Below are positions 11,865 to 21,709 of a stretch of 64,000 nucleotides of DNA, piece after piece. The notes beneath the pieces are model-generated. The model was not told the origin of the DNA and ran no database searches. It saw nothing but the letters and a program-made list of their open reading frames with translations. The DNA lies in NCBI GenBank assembly GCA_914767715.1, contig OU612068.1:22570001-22634000 (forward strand), in the 5' to 3' direction. Source of the stretch: Membranipora membranacea. Its lineage: Eukaryota; Bryozoa; Gymnolaemata; Cheilostomatida; Membraniporidae. Both the position numbers and the translations under genes were made by a program. Each line of letters begins with the position of its first letter. Positions within the stretch are counted from its first letter, which is position 1.

Positions 11865-12249
11865 TTAAAGGGCAACCAAGGTTTCAAACAACTTCTCATT
11901 GATGGCCATTGATTAATAGCAGATTGCACCTTCTGCATGGGGAAAAAGACAAAATATAATTCGGATAATTATTCAGCCAGAATTCTTGTGAAACATTTCT
12001 TCCATCAGGGACTCAAACTCAGCTAAAAGAGAATACCACATAGCAGTTTCCTGTTCCTGTTATTATTTAGCCTGTGGTCTATATTCATTACAGCAAAGTC
12101 TCGGAACCTCCCCTAAACTGAAGTGTTACTCAGCTTAGAGTCAGCAACTACTTTGAGTTTTGCATCGCGTAATGCACAAAGCTGATGCTGCGCAGCACAT
12201 TATTTGCTACCCATTAATGCATTGCTGCGAAACCTTGGTTGCCCTTTAA
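11865..12249. mobile_element. piggyBac-like MITE, 377 bp with perfect 17-bp inverted ends and TTAA flanks
   Basis: The left end AGGGCAACCAAGGTTTC (11869-11885) is matched exactly in inverse at 12229-12245. Both outer edges abut TTAA (11865-11868 and 12246-12249), the target duplication used by piggyBac transposases. The interior shows no coding capacity, so this is a non-autonomous miniature element. Superfamily assignment rests only on the TTAA sites. Confidence 0.8.
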
Positions 12250-12707
12250 CAAGTAAATTATTATAACTTGATCAAAGTTACGAAATGTCAGTCTGCTCAG
12301 GTAGTGTTTGACCTGAATGTGGTCAGGGTCAGATATAACCTGCCGAGACAACCTAAACATCATGACCGTACAGCCACGATATTGGCAATCCCCTTATTTC
12401 ATTGTTGTTTGATTTTAGTAGTCTAATGCTTTGATCAATATCTTAATCTTAGGATTCTAGAGCAAAGGCATCTGAAGTTTACAAGCATATTGACTGTAAC
12501 ATCATCTTACATATCAAAGTAGACTCCTCACTTTTAAAAACCGATCGTGACGACTTATAAATGATGTCTTTGCAATATGAATGCTTTCAGGTTAAAGAGG
12601 ATATGATTGAGATCTGAAATGATAACACCATATCATTACTATCAGAGAATAGAGAATATGTCCAAAGACTTGCCAAACTAACTAAGTCCAGCTGCAGCTC
12701 TCTGATT

Positions 12708-13221
12708 ATAGACAGTTTTCTGAGCCCTAAGTTATGCCTCAATTCGGAGTTGTCCTCTCTCCAGTTTGGTACTTTTAACCCACGCCGCATAGGAAAAACC
12801 TGCTGAAAGAGGGTTATATTGAAGACCGCTAATGTAAGGATAAAAATGATTTTTGATTCAGAGTCTGCACCATTGAAAACCCTGGGACACAGGGTTTCCA
12901 AATCATTGGAGGCTTTAATGTTGATAAATCTTAATTTTAGTGACGCAACTCATGAAAGATTCTGCCAAATTGTCCGCAAAACAGGCGGAAAATGCTATAA
13001 TTGACTATCCAAATACTGAAATTATTACCCAAACTATGTCCATATGAGTTTTCAATGTTGCAGATTCTGAATCAAAAATAATGTTTATCCTTTTAAAAGC
13101 AGTTTTGAAGATAACCCTCTTTTCAGCACGTTTTCCCTATGCGGAGTGTGTTAAAAGTACCAAACTGGAGAGAGGACAACTCCGAATTGAGGCCTAAATC
13201 AGAGCTCAGAAAACTGTCTAT
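12708..13221. mobile_element. foldback (long inverted repeat) element, about 514 bp
   Basis: Arms of about 175-178 bp (12708-12885 and 13046-13221) are inverted copies differing at roughly one site in eight, around a 160-bp unique centre. The outer tips (ATAGACAGTTTTCTGAGC and its inverse) match exactly over 18 bp. Longest shared cores include CTCTCTCCAGTTTGGTACTT. Short open frames over the arms arise from the repeat and are not genes. The arm divergence suggests an old insertion. Confidence 0.8.
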
Positions 13222-13754
13222 TGTATGAGTTAGAGATCATTTAAGTCCAATGTTCCTCATTACACCAGGGAGAATCTTCCTGATTACACTATAGAAAGAA
13301 GATTCCTCGTATGTACAGCTACTAATTAGATTCCCATACTCACTAGTATCTCTATCTACATTGTTATTAAGTGGATGGAGCGCTAGGGCCTCCTCATCAT
13401 GCAAACCCAGTTTCCATCACTGACATCGAAAGATAGAATACCCATATACAGCTTCGTCACACTGGCAGTACCTTGTCTGAGAAGTTGTCAATCATCAAGG
13501 AGGTTTGAATAGAAAATATAGATAGCAATAGCATATCCTTGTTTAGAGTTTCAGACAACAGATCAAATTCCTATACCAATAATTGTTGATTTAAATTGGG
13601 GAGGGAGGGGGGTCATCCAGCTCAGCCATTATTGTCACTAGGGCGTACAACATAGATGGGCACAAGGCACTTGCAAGTATGTGTGTTGCACATTCCAAGA
13701 CTTTAGCAGTGGATAATGCTGGATAGGCCTTAAGGGTAAAACTTACATTATACA

Positions 13755-14070
13755 CTTACGATGTGTACTGCGAAGGATCGGAAGCGGCATCAGCTCGCAG
13801 CTCCAGATCTTCTGATCCGAAGTTTGGTGGTTGTTTGGTTCCCTAATACCCATGCCTATCGCCTAAAGCTACTCTTACAAAGAGGCAGCGGGGGTGTCTT
13901 TAACGTTTGTACACTAGGCACAATATGGGGCCTAAAATATTGTTATAGTCCTGATCCAAAGGACTGTGGTCAGCCAGAGTTTATTTCAAACCCTTCCCCC
14001 AACGGGAATCGAACCCCGGGCGGACGATCAAGAGGCAGGCATCCTACCACTGCGCCAAATTGACTGAAAG
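13755..14070 (-). mobile_element. tRNA-derived SINE (minus orientation)
   Basis: Read on the minus strand, the head at about 14062-13990 holds an RNA polymerase III A box (TGGCGCAGTGG) and B box (GGTTCGATTCC) spaced as in a tRNA. The 5' and 3' acceptor halves do not pair, so it is not a working tRNA. About 230 bp of non-tRNA body follow to roughly 13755. The downstream end is approximate because no clear tail or target duplication is visible. Confidence 0.6.
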
Positions 14071-14095
14071 CCTCATAGGCCTAAGACCGTGTACC

Positions 14096-14115
14096 AACAA
14101 GGAGTACTCCTTGTT
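14096..14115. repeat. perfect 20-bp palindrome
   Basis: AACAAGGAGT is followed by its exact reverse complement. The central 16 bp (CAAGGAGTACTCCTTG) recur exactly at 18872-18887 in an ODC intron. Confidence 0.85.
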
Positions 14116-14668
14116 ACTAAGGAGTGTGAACATAGCTCACAGGTCTACTGAAAATCCTGGGACACCAACTCACTGGCAAGCCATGTTTTACTGCACACCC
14201 TTGCTTGTTTTTCCCTCACCTCAGCTCTTACCTCAAACATTGTAAGAGACCCAGGTTCTGCAAAAGACCTGTATCTTAGCCACAGCCTGACTCTTCTCCT
14301 TGGCTGGAGTGAAAGGGTACACTAGCTAGACTAGTGAAAGCTGGAGAAAGTTATATTAATTAATTAAAAGACAATATAATAATAACCTAGTAGTCCCATG
14401 ATGTCTAGACCAAAGGAGATTCCTATTACTCCTTGAGCCTTTACCTCCACACAACTACTGTAAAACCAGGGCCTCTGACTATGGATGACTGCCCTTAAAA
14501 ATCAGGAGGGGCTAGTAACTCATTGCTACAGACCCTGGTTTTGCAGTAGATCTGTACATTTTACATCAACTTCTCATTATTTTTTTCTCATGCAAAATTT
14601 GTGCTTGTTACCATACAATCACCATACTATCAAAGGTTGTGCACAAGCACTACTGTTTCTGTGTTCTG

Positions 14669-14714
14669 ATTGGACAATATGACCCATTAGACAAAATAAA
14701 CGCGACCTATAAAG
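14669..14714 (+). promoter_or_regulatory. core promoter of the ODC gene (CCAAT and TATA boxes)
   Basis: An inverted CCAAT element (ATTGG, 14669-14673) precedes a TATA-like CTATAAAG (14707-14714). An initiator-like TCATCACTG follows about 28 bp further on. The exon ending at 14899 (GATTG/GTAAGTG) follows, which fits a TATA-driven start near 14737. Mammalian ODC promoters also have TATA boxes; assignment here is inferred from position. Confidence 0.6.
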
Positions 14715-14736
14715 CCGGTTGTAATTGGCTTTCTTT

Positions 14737-15559
14737 CATCACTGACATTTGTAGGTTTTACACGCCTTGTCTCTAGCAGCTAAGGAGTTAGATTTAATTT
14801 ATTAAATTTTTTTCTTCGGAGTCCCTTCAATTTGAAGGGAGTGCAACTGCCACAATCTTATCCATAAGACCAACCCGGGCTAGGGGGTTCAAAGGATTGG
14901 TAAGTGTATATTTAAAATAGTTTCCTTTACTATCATTTGTTGTTTGATGAAACAAGGTTTCCTATATATAAAATTATGTGAGTGTTTGGTAATATTATGT
15001 CAGATTAATAAGCAGTGAAACCAGTCAATTATACCCATTTTTATCAAGAAGTGTGACCCACTTCTTTGGCCTCAGGTGGCAACATCTGCCCCCTACCCTC
15101 TGTTCTCCGTCACCCACACATACCTGCTGTCAACCACCCCACTCTTTTTCTGCCTCCATTTTCTGTTGTCAGTTGTGTAATCATGTACACTTTATTATCG
15201 CAGGGAATTTTCCAGAAGTCGTTCATAAACACGACGGTTGAGGAGAGCTGTCTCTTTAGGGAGAAGCTCAACGTGAACGAAGAGCCCCCGTGGGATCCCA
15301 GCTGATATCTACTAACGGAACAGGAATTCATCAGATTCGTGTAAGTCACTCACTGTAATGTATAATGCATAAAAAGGTTCATCAACATCAGACCTATATA
15401 TGTTATAGCTCAACCTGCCAGCGTAGATCTACGTCTTTCGAAAAACTCCATTGCATCTACCGACCATAGTTTTTGTTTTACCTTTTAAAATGCTAATTTT
15501 TATTTTCCATCTCTTCTTTTAGATTACTCCGCATTAGTTGATATTAAAATTAATTAAAA
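14737..15559 (+). other. ODC1: noncoding 5' exons of ODC
   Basis: Proposed 5'UTR exons are about 14737-14899, 15204-15340 (CAG/GGAATTTT to TTCGT/GTAAGTC) and 15523-15559, running on into the start codon. Exon 1 includes a tight hairpin (TCCCTTCAA-T-TTGAAGGGA, 14822-14840). I find no ATG in the spliced leader, so the upstream ORF seen in some ODC messages seems absent. A structured leader is common in ODC translational control. Confidence 0.55.
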
Positions 15560-18500
15560 ATGGCTGTCAGTTTAATGAAAAAGCAGATGATCGAATTCAT
15601 CAGACCCGGACTGAGTTTGTCCGAGATTATCGATAAAAAAATCGGAGAACATGTAACAGAGGTAAGATTCATAATAAAAATTGCTTATCACCTCCATATG
15701 CTGTCGGAATTTTTGATATAAATGACTGAGACTTTTCTACATGGGCAACATTCATATCAAGTTAAGAAGGAGAAAGACATTTCAAAGTTATCGAACCTCG
15801 GTTTGATAAAGAAATGTAATGAAGACAATACCAACTGACTGATTTGTGATAATAAAAAATATGGAAATGAATAATTTCGTGATTGGATAGAGCCTTACTG
15901 TGTCCTATAGTCATAACATAATCTTAGTTGAATTTTTAACCACTATCATAGCTTTCTCCCCTTGTCTTAGACTGTCTATGTATTTGCTCTTGGATCAAAG
16001 AATGCTTCAGTTTTACAATATTGTTATACAGGGCAGTGATGATGCATTCTTTGTGTGTGATTTGGGTAATGTAGCTCAGAAGTACAGGACATGGAATGTT
16101 GTCTTCCCGAGAATCAAGCCCTTCTACGGTATGATGAATTCAGTTCATTAGCTTTAAAATTATTGTGGACAGACTCGTGCTTAAGCCTACTTGGTATGCT
16201 TTATAAATTTAGAACTACAACTCGTGATGTATTGCACCGTTACATTACATGATGTTTCGCGTGGTCCAGTTGCGTAGTCTAGTAACCACGTGGCCAGTGA
16301 GTTATGAATCCCGGCTATATTACTAGAAATAATCAATAAATGCCAGCTTACTATAGAAATAACAATCTTATTGAATAGAAGCTCTGTGGTTATTCTGAGC
16401 AAGCCATTGACTGTAATGAGATATAGAAATTCACAAATGTTAGATATTTAATTGTATAAAGTAAAATCATGCTGCATAAGAGTATATGAATGAATGAACA
16501 AGCACTGTGGGTTGCTACCCTCATCATGAAAAAATTAGTTAAGTTGGTTAAATAGCACAAGATGGTTTTTATTATTCATATCCAACCTGCCTTAGGCAGT
16601 ATATGCATGTACTTTAGTTAGACTTTGCCCGAAATCCTTCATTTTTATATTTTAGCGGTAAAGTGTAACGATGATCCGGCCCTTGTCAATTTGCTGGCCA
16701 TGTTAGGAACCGGATTCGACTGCGCCAGCAAGGTATGCGGTTTAATCATCGATTCATAGAATATCAGGTCATAGACTTTTGATAATTTTTTTAAGTCGCA
16801 CTAGTGACGGTGGTATGGCCGATATACAAGGAGGAAATACTTCAACGCAAAATAAATTTATTCCACCCTCATAAATAATAGTGATAAACTAATTTTTAAA
16901 GCCTATTGGTAGCCTAAATAAGAATTAAAGTTAAAACGTTTTCCTTTCTCCGTGTTCTGTGTAAAGGTGTTTAGTTTGAGTGCTCTGATTATACCAGGCT
17001 GAGATGCAGACTGTCCTGTCTATGGGAGTGACGGCAGATAGGATCGTGTATGCTAACCCATGTAAGCAGTCCAGCTACATCAAGTTTGCCAGCAAAGTTG
17101 GTGTCGACCTCATGACGTTTGACAATGTAAATGAGCTGAGAAAAATAAAGACGGTGTTTCCAAACGCCAGGTTTGTACCATTTCATTATTATTCAGACAC
17201 CCATAAATTATTCAGTTTCAGTCACATTACTTGTTAATTTACATACCCCGCGAAAAAAGCCTGCGGTTTTTTTTAAGCTGTTATACTTGGCAAAAACACT
17301 TTTTTTTCCAACTTGAAGTTGAAATAGCTATCGTGTTTCACCAAGATACTTGTCAATGTATTGTCGCAGTGCAATTACAAATAGCGGAAAAATGATGAAT
17401 GGTTTGAAACCCATGCTAACAATATGATCTCAATGAAATAGGTACCATACAGGGTAGGTAGAAAACTGAATTTAAACTTTCCTCAATAATTATTATGATG
17501 TCTTGTTCGTAATGTCATATTCCATAAATTTTTATTAGGTTGGTGTTGAGACTTCTACCACCAGCTACTGAGAAGGTGCAGTGCGTTCTGGGTAATAAGT
17601 TTGGATGCAGCGCTAAGGATGCCGGCAAGCTACTGAGGGCAGCAGCTGAGTTGGAGCTCAATATAGTTGGAGTCAGGTAAGGTTAACATCAGTTAATGAA
17701 TCTGCTTCAGAGGTTGATGATTTGTATAAGACAGTTGGGATAATTGTTTCATGTAGATCCGCATTTGTGTCAAGTTCAAGTGATGAAATGAGCAAACATC
17801 TCCATCACTGTGTTCCCATGTGTCGATTTTGTAAGGATTTCGGGAGTAATCGCCCCATGGAAACGGCATTAAAATCAAATTCGAATTGTGACGTATGACT
17901 TTTTGGATGCGAATATTCATACCGTGGTTGAATGGTTAGTGCGCTTGCACACAATGCCTTCAAAGGGATTACACGCGGCAGGCCGGGGTTCAAGTCCCGG
18001 CGGCGGCAGATTCTTTTCATGTTTTTCCCATCATGGGAATGGTTAGAATCCACTGGATTCTAACCATCCGAAATTGGAGTGAACCACAAAATCGAAGCAT
18101 CGGACCATAGTGTTTGTCACGTACACAATATTACACTTAATAGAATAGAGCCAAAATGAACCCATTATGTTTACTATCTAGTCCTGGATTTGTGTGGTTA
18201 TTCAACCATGATTTGTTTATCTTTTTTTTTTAAATATACAACTGAACGTGGCTGTGAATTTTAAGTGATTGACTGCTTGACTTGGTTTTGTTATGCTCAA
18301 TAATCTAAATTGTCACAGAAGGCATTTAGAAAGACATAAATACCAGAATAAATTACTGCGGACAATGATTATAGGTTTAGCACATCCTGTGCCAGACAGA
18401 CAATTACTGTATAATTATATAACTCTTTGTATTTTGCTGGTTTCAGTTTCCACGTTGGTAGCGGCTGCTATGACGCAAAGGCATTTAGAAATGCAGTAGA

Positions 18501-21473
18501 GGATGCGCGCTATGTGTTTGACATTGGTAGTCAGTATGGTTTTGAGATGACTATCCTGGATGTTGGTGGCGGATTCCCCGGCACCGATGATGCTAAGATC
18601 ACCATACACGAGGTGAGTTATACCAAGGAGCAACAGTTACTCCTTGGTTATACATAGTGACCCGAAACGTTTAGGTTACAAAACTCCTAGAGATAACAAC
18701 TCTGTCATGTGTTTGTCGCATGTTCTGTTCATGTGATAGATGTACCAGTGCAAACAGGATTGTGTCCCATTTTGTTCCCTAATGAAAGAAGAAAAAAGCA
18801 CCTGTTGTAATAAGGCTGGCGGACATGTGGGACATGTTGATGATAAGCCATGTCAGATAGGTTAATAACGCCAAGGAGTACTCCTTGATAGCACCTCTTG
18901 CACAATGCTGATGTTTTGACAACTATAACCAATAACTAACTCCTCTATAATCATGTTCCGTTCTCATGTAAATATTTGACACACTTCTTGTATATCCCAT
19001 GTTCATACATCTAATCAATAACGTTTCATCTGTATCATTGCCACATTGCAATGTCATAATGTCATGTAATCATTGCAACCTTTAACATGGTCACACTGAA
19101 TTAGATTCTTCTCTTAGAATGGAAATAGTATCATAGCGTTATACGGTTAGGACACGAAACACAGGGACCCATCTGACTGTTATCTGATTGGCTGTCCCTA
19201 GTAGCATGAATAATTGGCCTGAAAAATTGTCTTGTTTACAAAATTGCCAACAGTAATTATACCCCATACAGTCATACTGACTCTCGTGATCTGACTGGGC
19301 ATGTAGATCACTGATAAACTAGGCTATCATTACCACAAAGAGAATGTCGTAAGGCTAAGTATGTATCATGCATCATGCGTGACTTGAATTTGCGCATGTG
19401 CAAGAACAATGAGTTTAGTCTGGGTTCTAATTGCAATTTTGGTCTGGGGAGAGAGGACACCCCCTGCATAAATTGCCAGTCAAATTTAGCTAATAGTGAC
19501 AATAGAAGATAACTCTTTCTAACAATTCTGCACGCATTTGAGAGTGTGCCACCAGAGCAGGTAGCCAATCAGATGGCTTCGGAATTCCGAGACTCAATTT
19601 TGCAGAGATCAGCTCATGCCCAGAGCTGAGCATGCGCAGAATGCCATACAGTGTCGATGATTAGGGCACTTCTAGATTGCTACTAGGGACTGGCTATTTT
19701 TGCAAGCCCTTTGTTTTGCAAAAGAAAGCTAATGATGCTATTCCAGATATGGAATTCAATGCATGGTCATCATATCAATGTTTATAGATTGCTGCAGAGT
19801 TGAATCCAGCTATAGATGAGCATTTCCCAGAATCCTCCGGTGTAACGATCATCTCAGAGCCTGGACGTTACTTCACTGCCAGTGCCTACACTCTGACCAC
19901 TCATGTGATCGCTAAGAGAGTCGTGTGCAGAGATGATGAAAGTAACACAGACCTCGAGATTGGAAGTGTACCTGGTGGTAATGATGAACCATCGTTCATG
20001 TACTATGTGAATGACGGTGTCTATGGCTCCTTCAACAGCTTGTTGTATGACCATGCTGAAGTGGAGGCTAATATTCCATGTAAGTTTGATGAAACTTTAA
20101 TCTAACACTGGTCATGGAGTTTTGGTGTGAAAGGGGAAATGTGGGGCAGTATGCACAACATGACTTGGCTGGTGAAAAAGTTCATCACTCCTCACACAAT
20201 TTTGGTTGCAGCGTGTGATAAATTTTAAATTTTAACTGAAAGAAAAGGGGTAAAAATTTGACCTGCAAGAGAGGCTGTTCAAAGGTCTCAAATTGAAGCC
20301 ACATGAATCAAGTGAAGCAATATTTGAACCAATTTTGTTGATGCTTGAAGAACAATTTGTATGGTTGCAACAATTAACATCCAGGATGCTGAAAGCTGAT
20401 GGACAGGATGTGCACGATTAAACAGGATTTGGTAGCACTGAATTTAAATACAAGCATTTTTTTATTATTTGCAACAATTTAATTCTATCTTCTAACCAGG
20501 CAACATTTTCTTTCTTTTAGCGATTTGTAACAGGGGAGGAATGACATTCAAGTCCTCTATCTGGGGTCCTACTTGTGACGGTCTGGATAAGATACTTGAG
20601 GAAGTGGAGCTGCCTGAACTGGAGGATGGTGACTGGATTTACTTCAAGGATATGGGATCTTATACTCTAGCTGCTGGTTCATGCTTCAATGGCATTCCCA
20701 AACCTCGAGTGTACTACATCGCAGAGGTTAACCTGCCCGGGTGAGATAATAATAATAATGAAGATAGCTAAATCCCGAATAACACGATTTTGAAGCAGTT
20801 GTTTATTAATCATCAGTGTCAACAGTGTTATCACATCATGATTTGGCAAGTGACGCAATGAACATCACATGAGAAGTGAATTTGATAAGCTTGCCGGATT
20901 TAACTTCCTCCAGTTTACTTATGCATTTGAAAATTTATATTAGAGCATTTCATAAGATGTGTTTTGGTCCAGGGTGGCATCATGTCTGCATTTATCAACT
21001 GCCCGGGTGGCAGGTACTGAAAATCTATTATCAACCATAGCTGTGGTTGATCAATGGAAAGCCACTACCAGCAACCCTGGCATGGTTTGAGCACTTGAAT
21101 TGCACTTCACCGCAACTAGGCAAAATACAGATGATGCTGGCCTTGAAACAAATTGACAGATAACAGAATAAACAGCGACAGCAAAACTACTGAGCACCAT
21201 CTACAGAGCTCAAGGTCGATCTGTTTTATTCTTTGGCAATTCTCTTGGCAGACTCTGGCTCCTATGTTAAGGCATGTATGACGTGTTTATGTATCACTAG
21301 ATGATTGTGAGTTATTTATGTTTATATCCTATTTTAGCTCTGGACCAGAGCAGTGTGAGATATCAGCCGAAGCTCAGTTTGACATCCATATGGAGAGTGG
21401 GCACTCGGTGGGCGAAGTCATCAAACCTCTATCAATGGAGCAACAGATGCCAGTGTGTACTGAGATGTGCTAA
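15560..21473 (+). CDS. ODC1: ornithine decarboxylase, 466 aa, complete
   Basis: Nine coding exons join in frame: 15560-15661, 16032-16128, 16656-16732, 16998-17170, 17539-17676, 18447-18612, 19788-20079, 20521-20740 and 21338-21473. The PLP-dependent enzyme makes putrescine from ornithine, the committed step of polyamine synthesis. Seen: PFYAVKCN with the PLP lysine K69, FHVGSGC, the glycine loop DVGGGFPG, phosphate-binding [18 protein letters not shown], and GPTCDGLD with catalytic C367 (mammalian Cys360). All catalytic residues are intact, which argues for a decarboxylase and against antizyme inhibitor. The segment after NPCKQ corresponds to the antizyme-binding element. The C-terminal tail is short and ends in MPVCTEMC; it lacks an obvious long PEST extension, so turnover may differ from mammals. 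Length matches human ODC (461 aa). The gene is cytosolic in other animals. Confidence 0.96.
17920..18010 (+). mobile_element. tRNA-derived sequence (SINE head or tRNA pseudogene) in ODC intron
   Basis: An A-box-like TGGTTGAATGGTTAGTGCG is followed by a perfect T-arm hairpin (GCCGGGGTTCAAGTCCCGGC) with B box GGTTCAAGTCC. The acceptor ends (ACCGTGG and GGCGGCA) pair poorly and the anticodon arm is not clean. I therefore call it a tRNA-derived repeat rather than a functional tRNA. A perfect 13-bp-stem hairpin lies 29 bp further on. Confidence 0.55.
18039..18067. repeat. perfect hairpin, 13-bp stem, 3-nt loop
   Basis: ATGGTTAGAATCC, loop ACT, then the exact reverse complement. It sits directly downstream of the tRNA-derived sequence and may be part of the same element. 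Confidence 0.8.
18872..18887. repeat. 16-bp palindrome CAAGGAGTACTCCTTG
   Basis: This is the same 16-bp sequence as the centre of the palindrome at 14096-14115. A related hairpin with CCAAGGAG arms lies at about 18621-18648, just after ODC exon 6. Confidence 0.8.
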
Positions 21474-21703
21474 ATGTCTATTCCTTCAATCACTGCCAGT
21501 ATTTTCTTAACTTGTTTTGACCAGTAAACAAATGATTTTTGCCACTCCTGACATTGAGACCAATTATTGACCATCTTGTTTAAACTAAGTTCAAGTCTGA
21601 TTAAATTTGTTTTTTAAACTTAAAAATGTTTTTCTTTTTGCTCTTTAATATTATGTAGCTTTGAATCTGATCCCTGTTCCGTTATGGATGGTAAAAAAAA
21701 AAC

Positions 21704-21709
21704 AATAAA
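21704..21709 (+). terminator. ODC polyadenylation signal
   Basis: AATAAA lies 230 nt past the ODC stop codon within an A-rich run. The predicted 3'UTR is about 250 nt. Confidence 0.6.

Larger units (their letters stand above)
11557..14690. other. transposon-rich intergenic block between KDM8 cluster and ODC
   Basis: No gene is supported here. Identified contents are degenerate 'TTCAACCAATTCAATCAGATCA' style short repeats at 11645-11770, a TTAA-flanked MITE (11865-12249), a foldback element (12708-13221), a tRNA-derived SINE (about 13755-14070) and a 20-bp palindrome (14096-14115). The rest is unremarkable AT-rich sequence. Confidence 0.6.

Noticed and set aside
12819-13004. Short coding frames at 12.6-13.0 kb
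   Set aside because: They lie wholly inside the inverted-repeat foldback element.
13990-14062. Functional tRNA gene
   Set aside because: A and B boxes are present but the acceptor halves do not pair; a long non-tRNA body follows, fitting a SINE.
15560-21473. Antizyme inhibitor instead of ODC
   Set aside because: All decarboxylase residues (PLP lysine, EPGRYF, CDGLD cysteine) are intact; antizyme inhibitors usually lose some of them.
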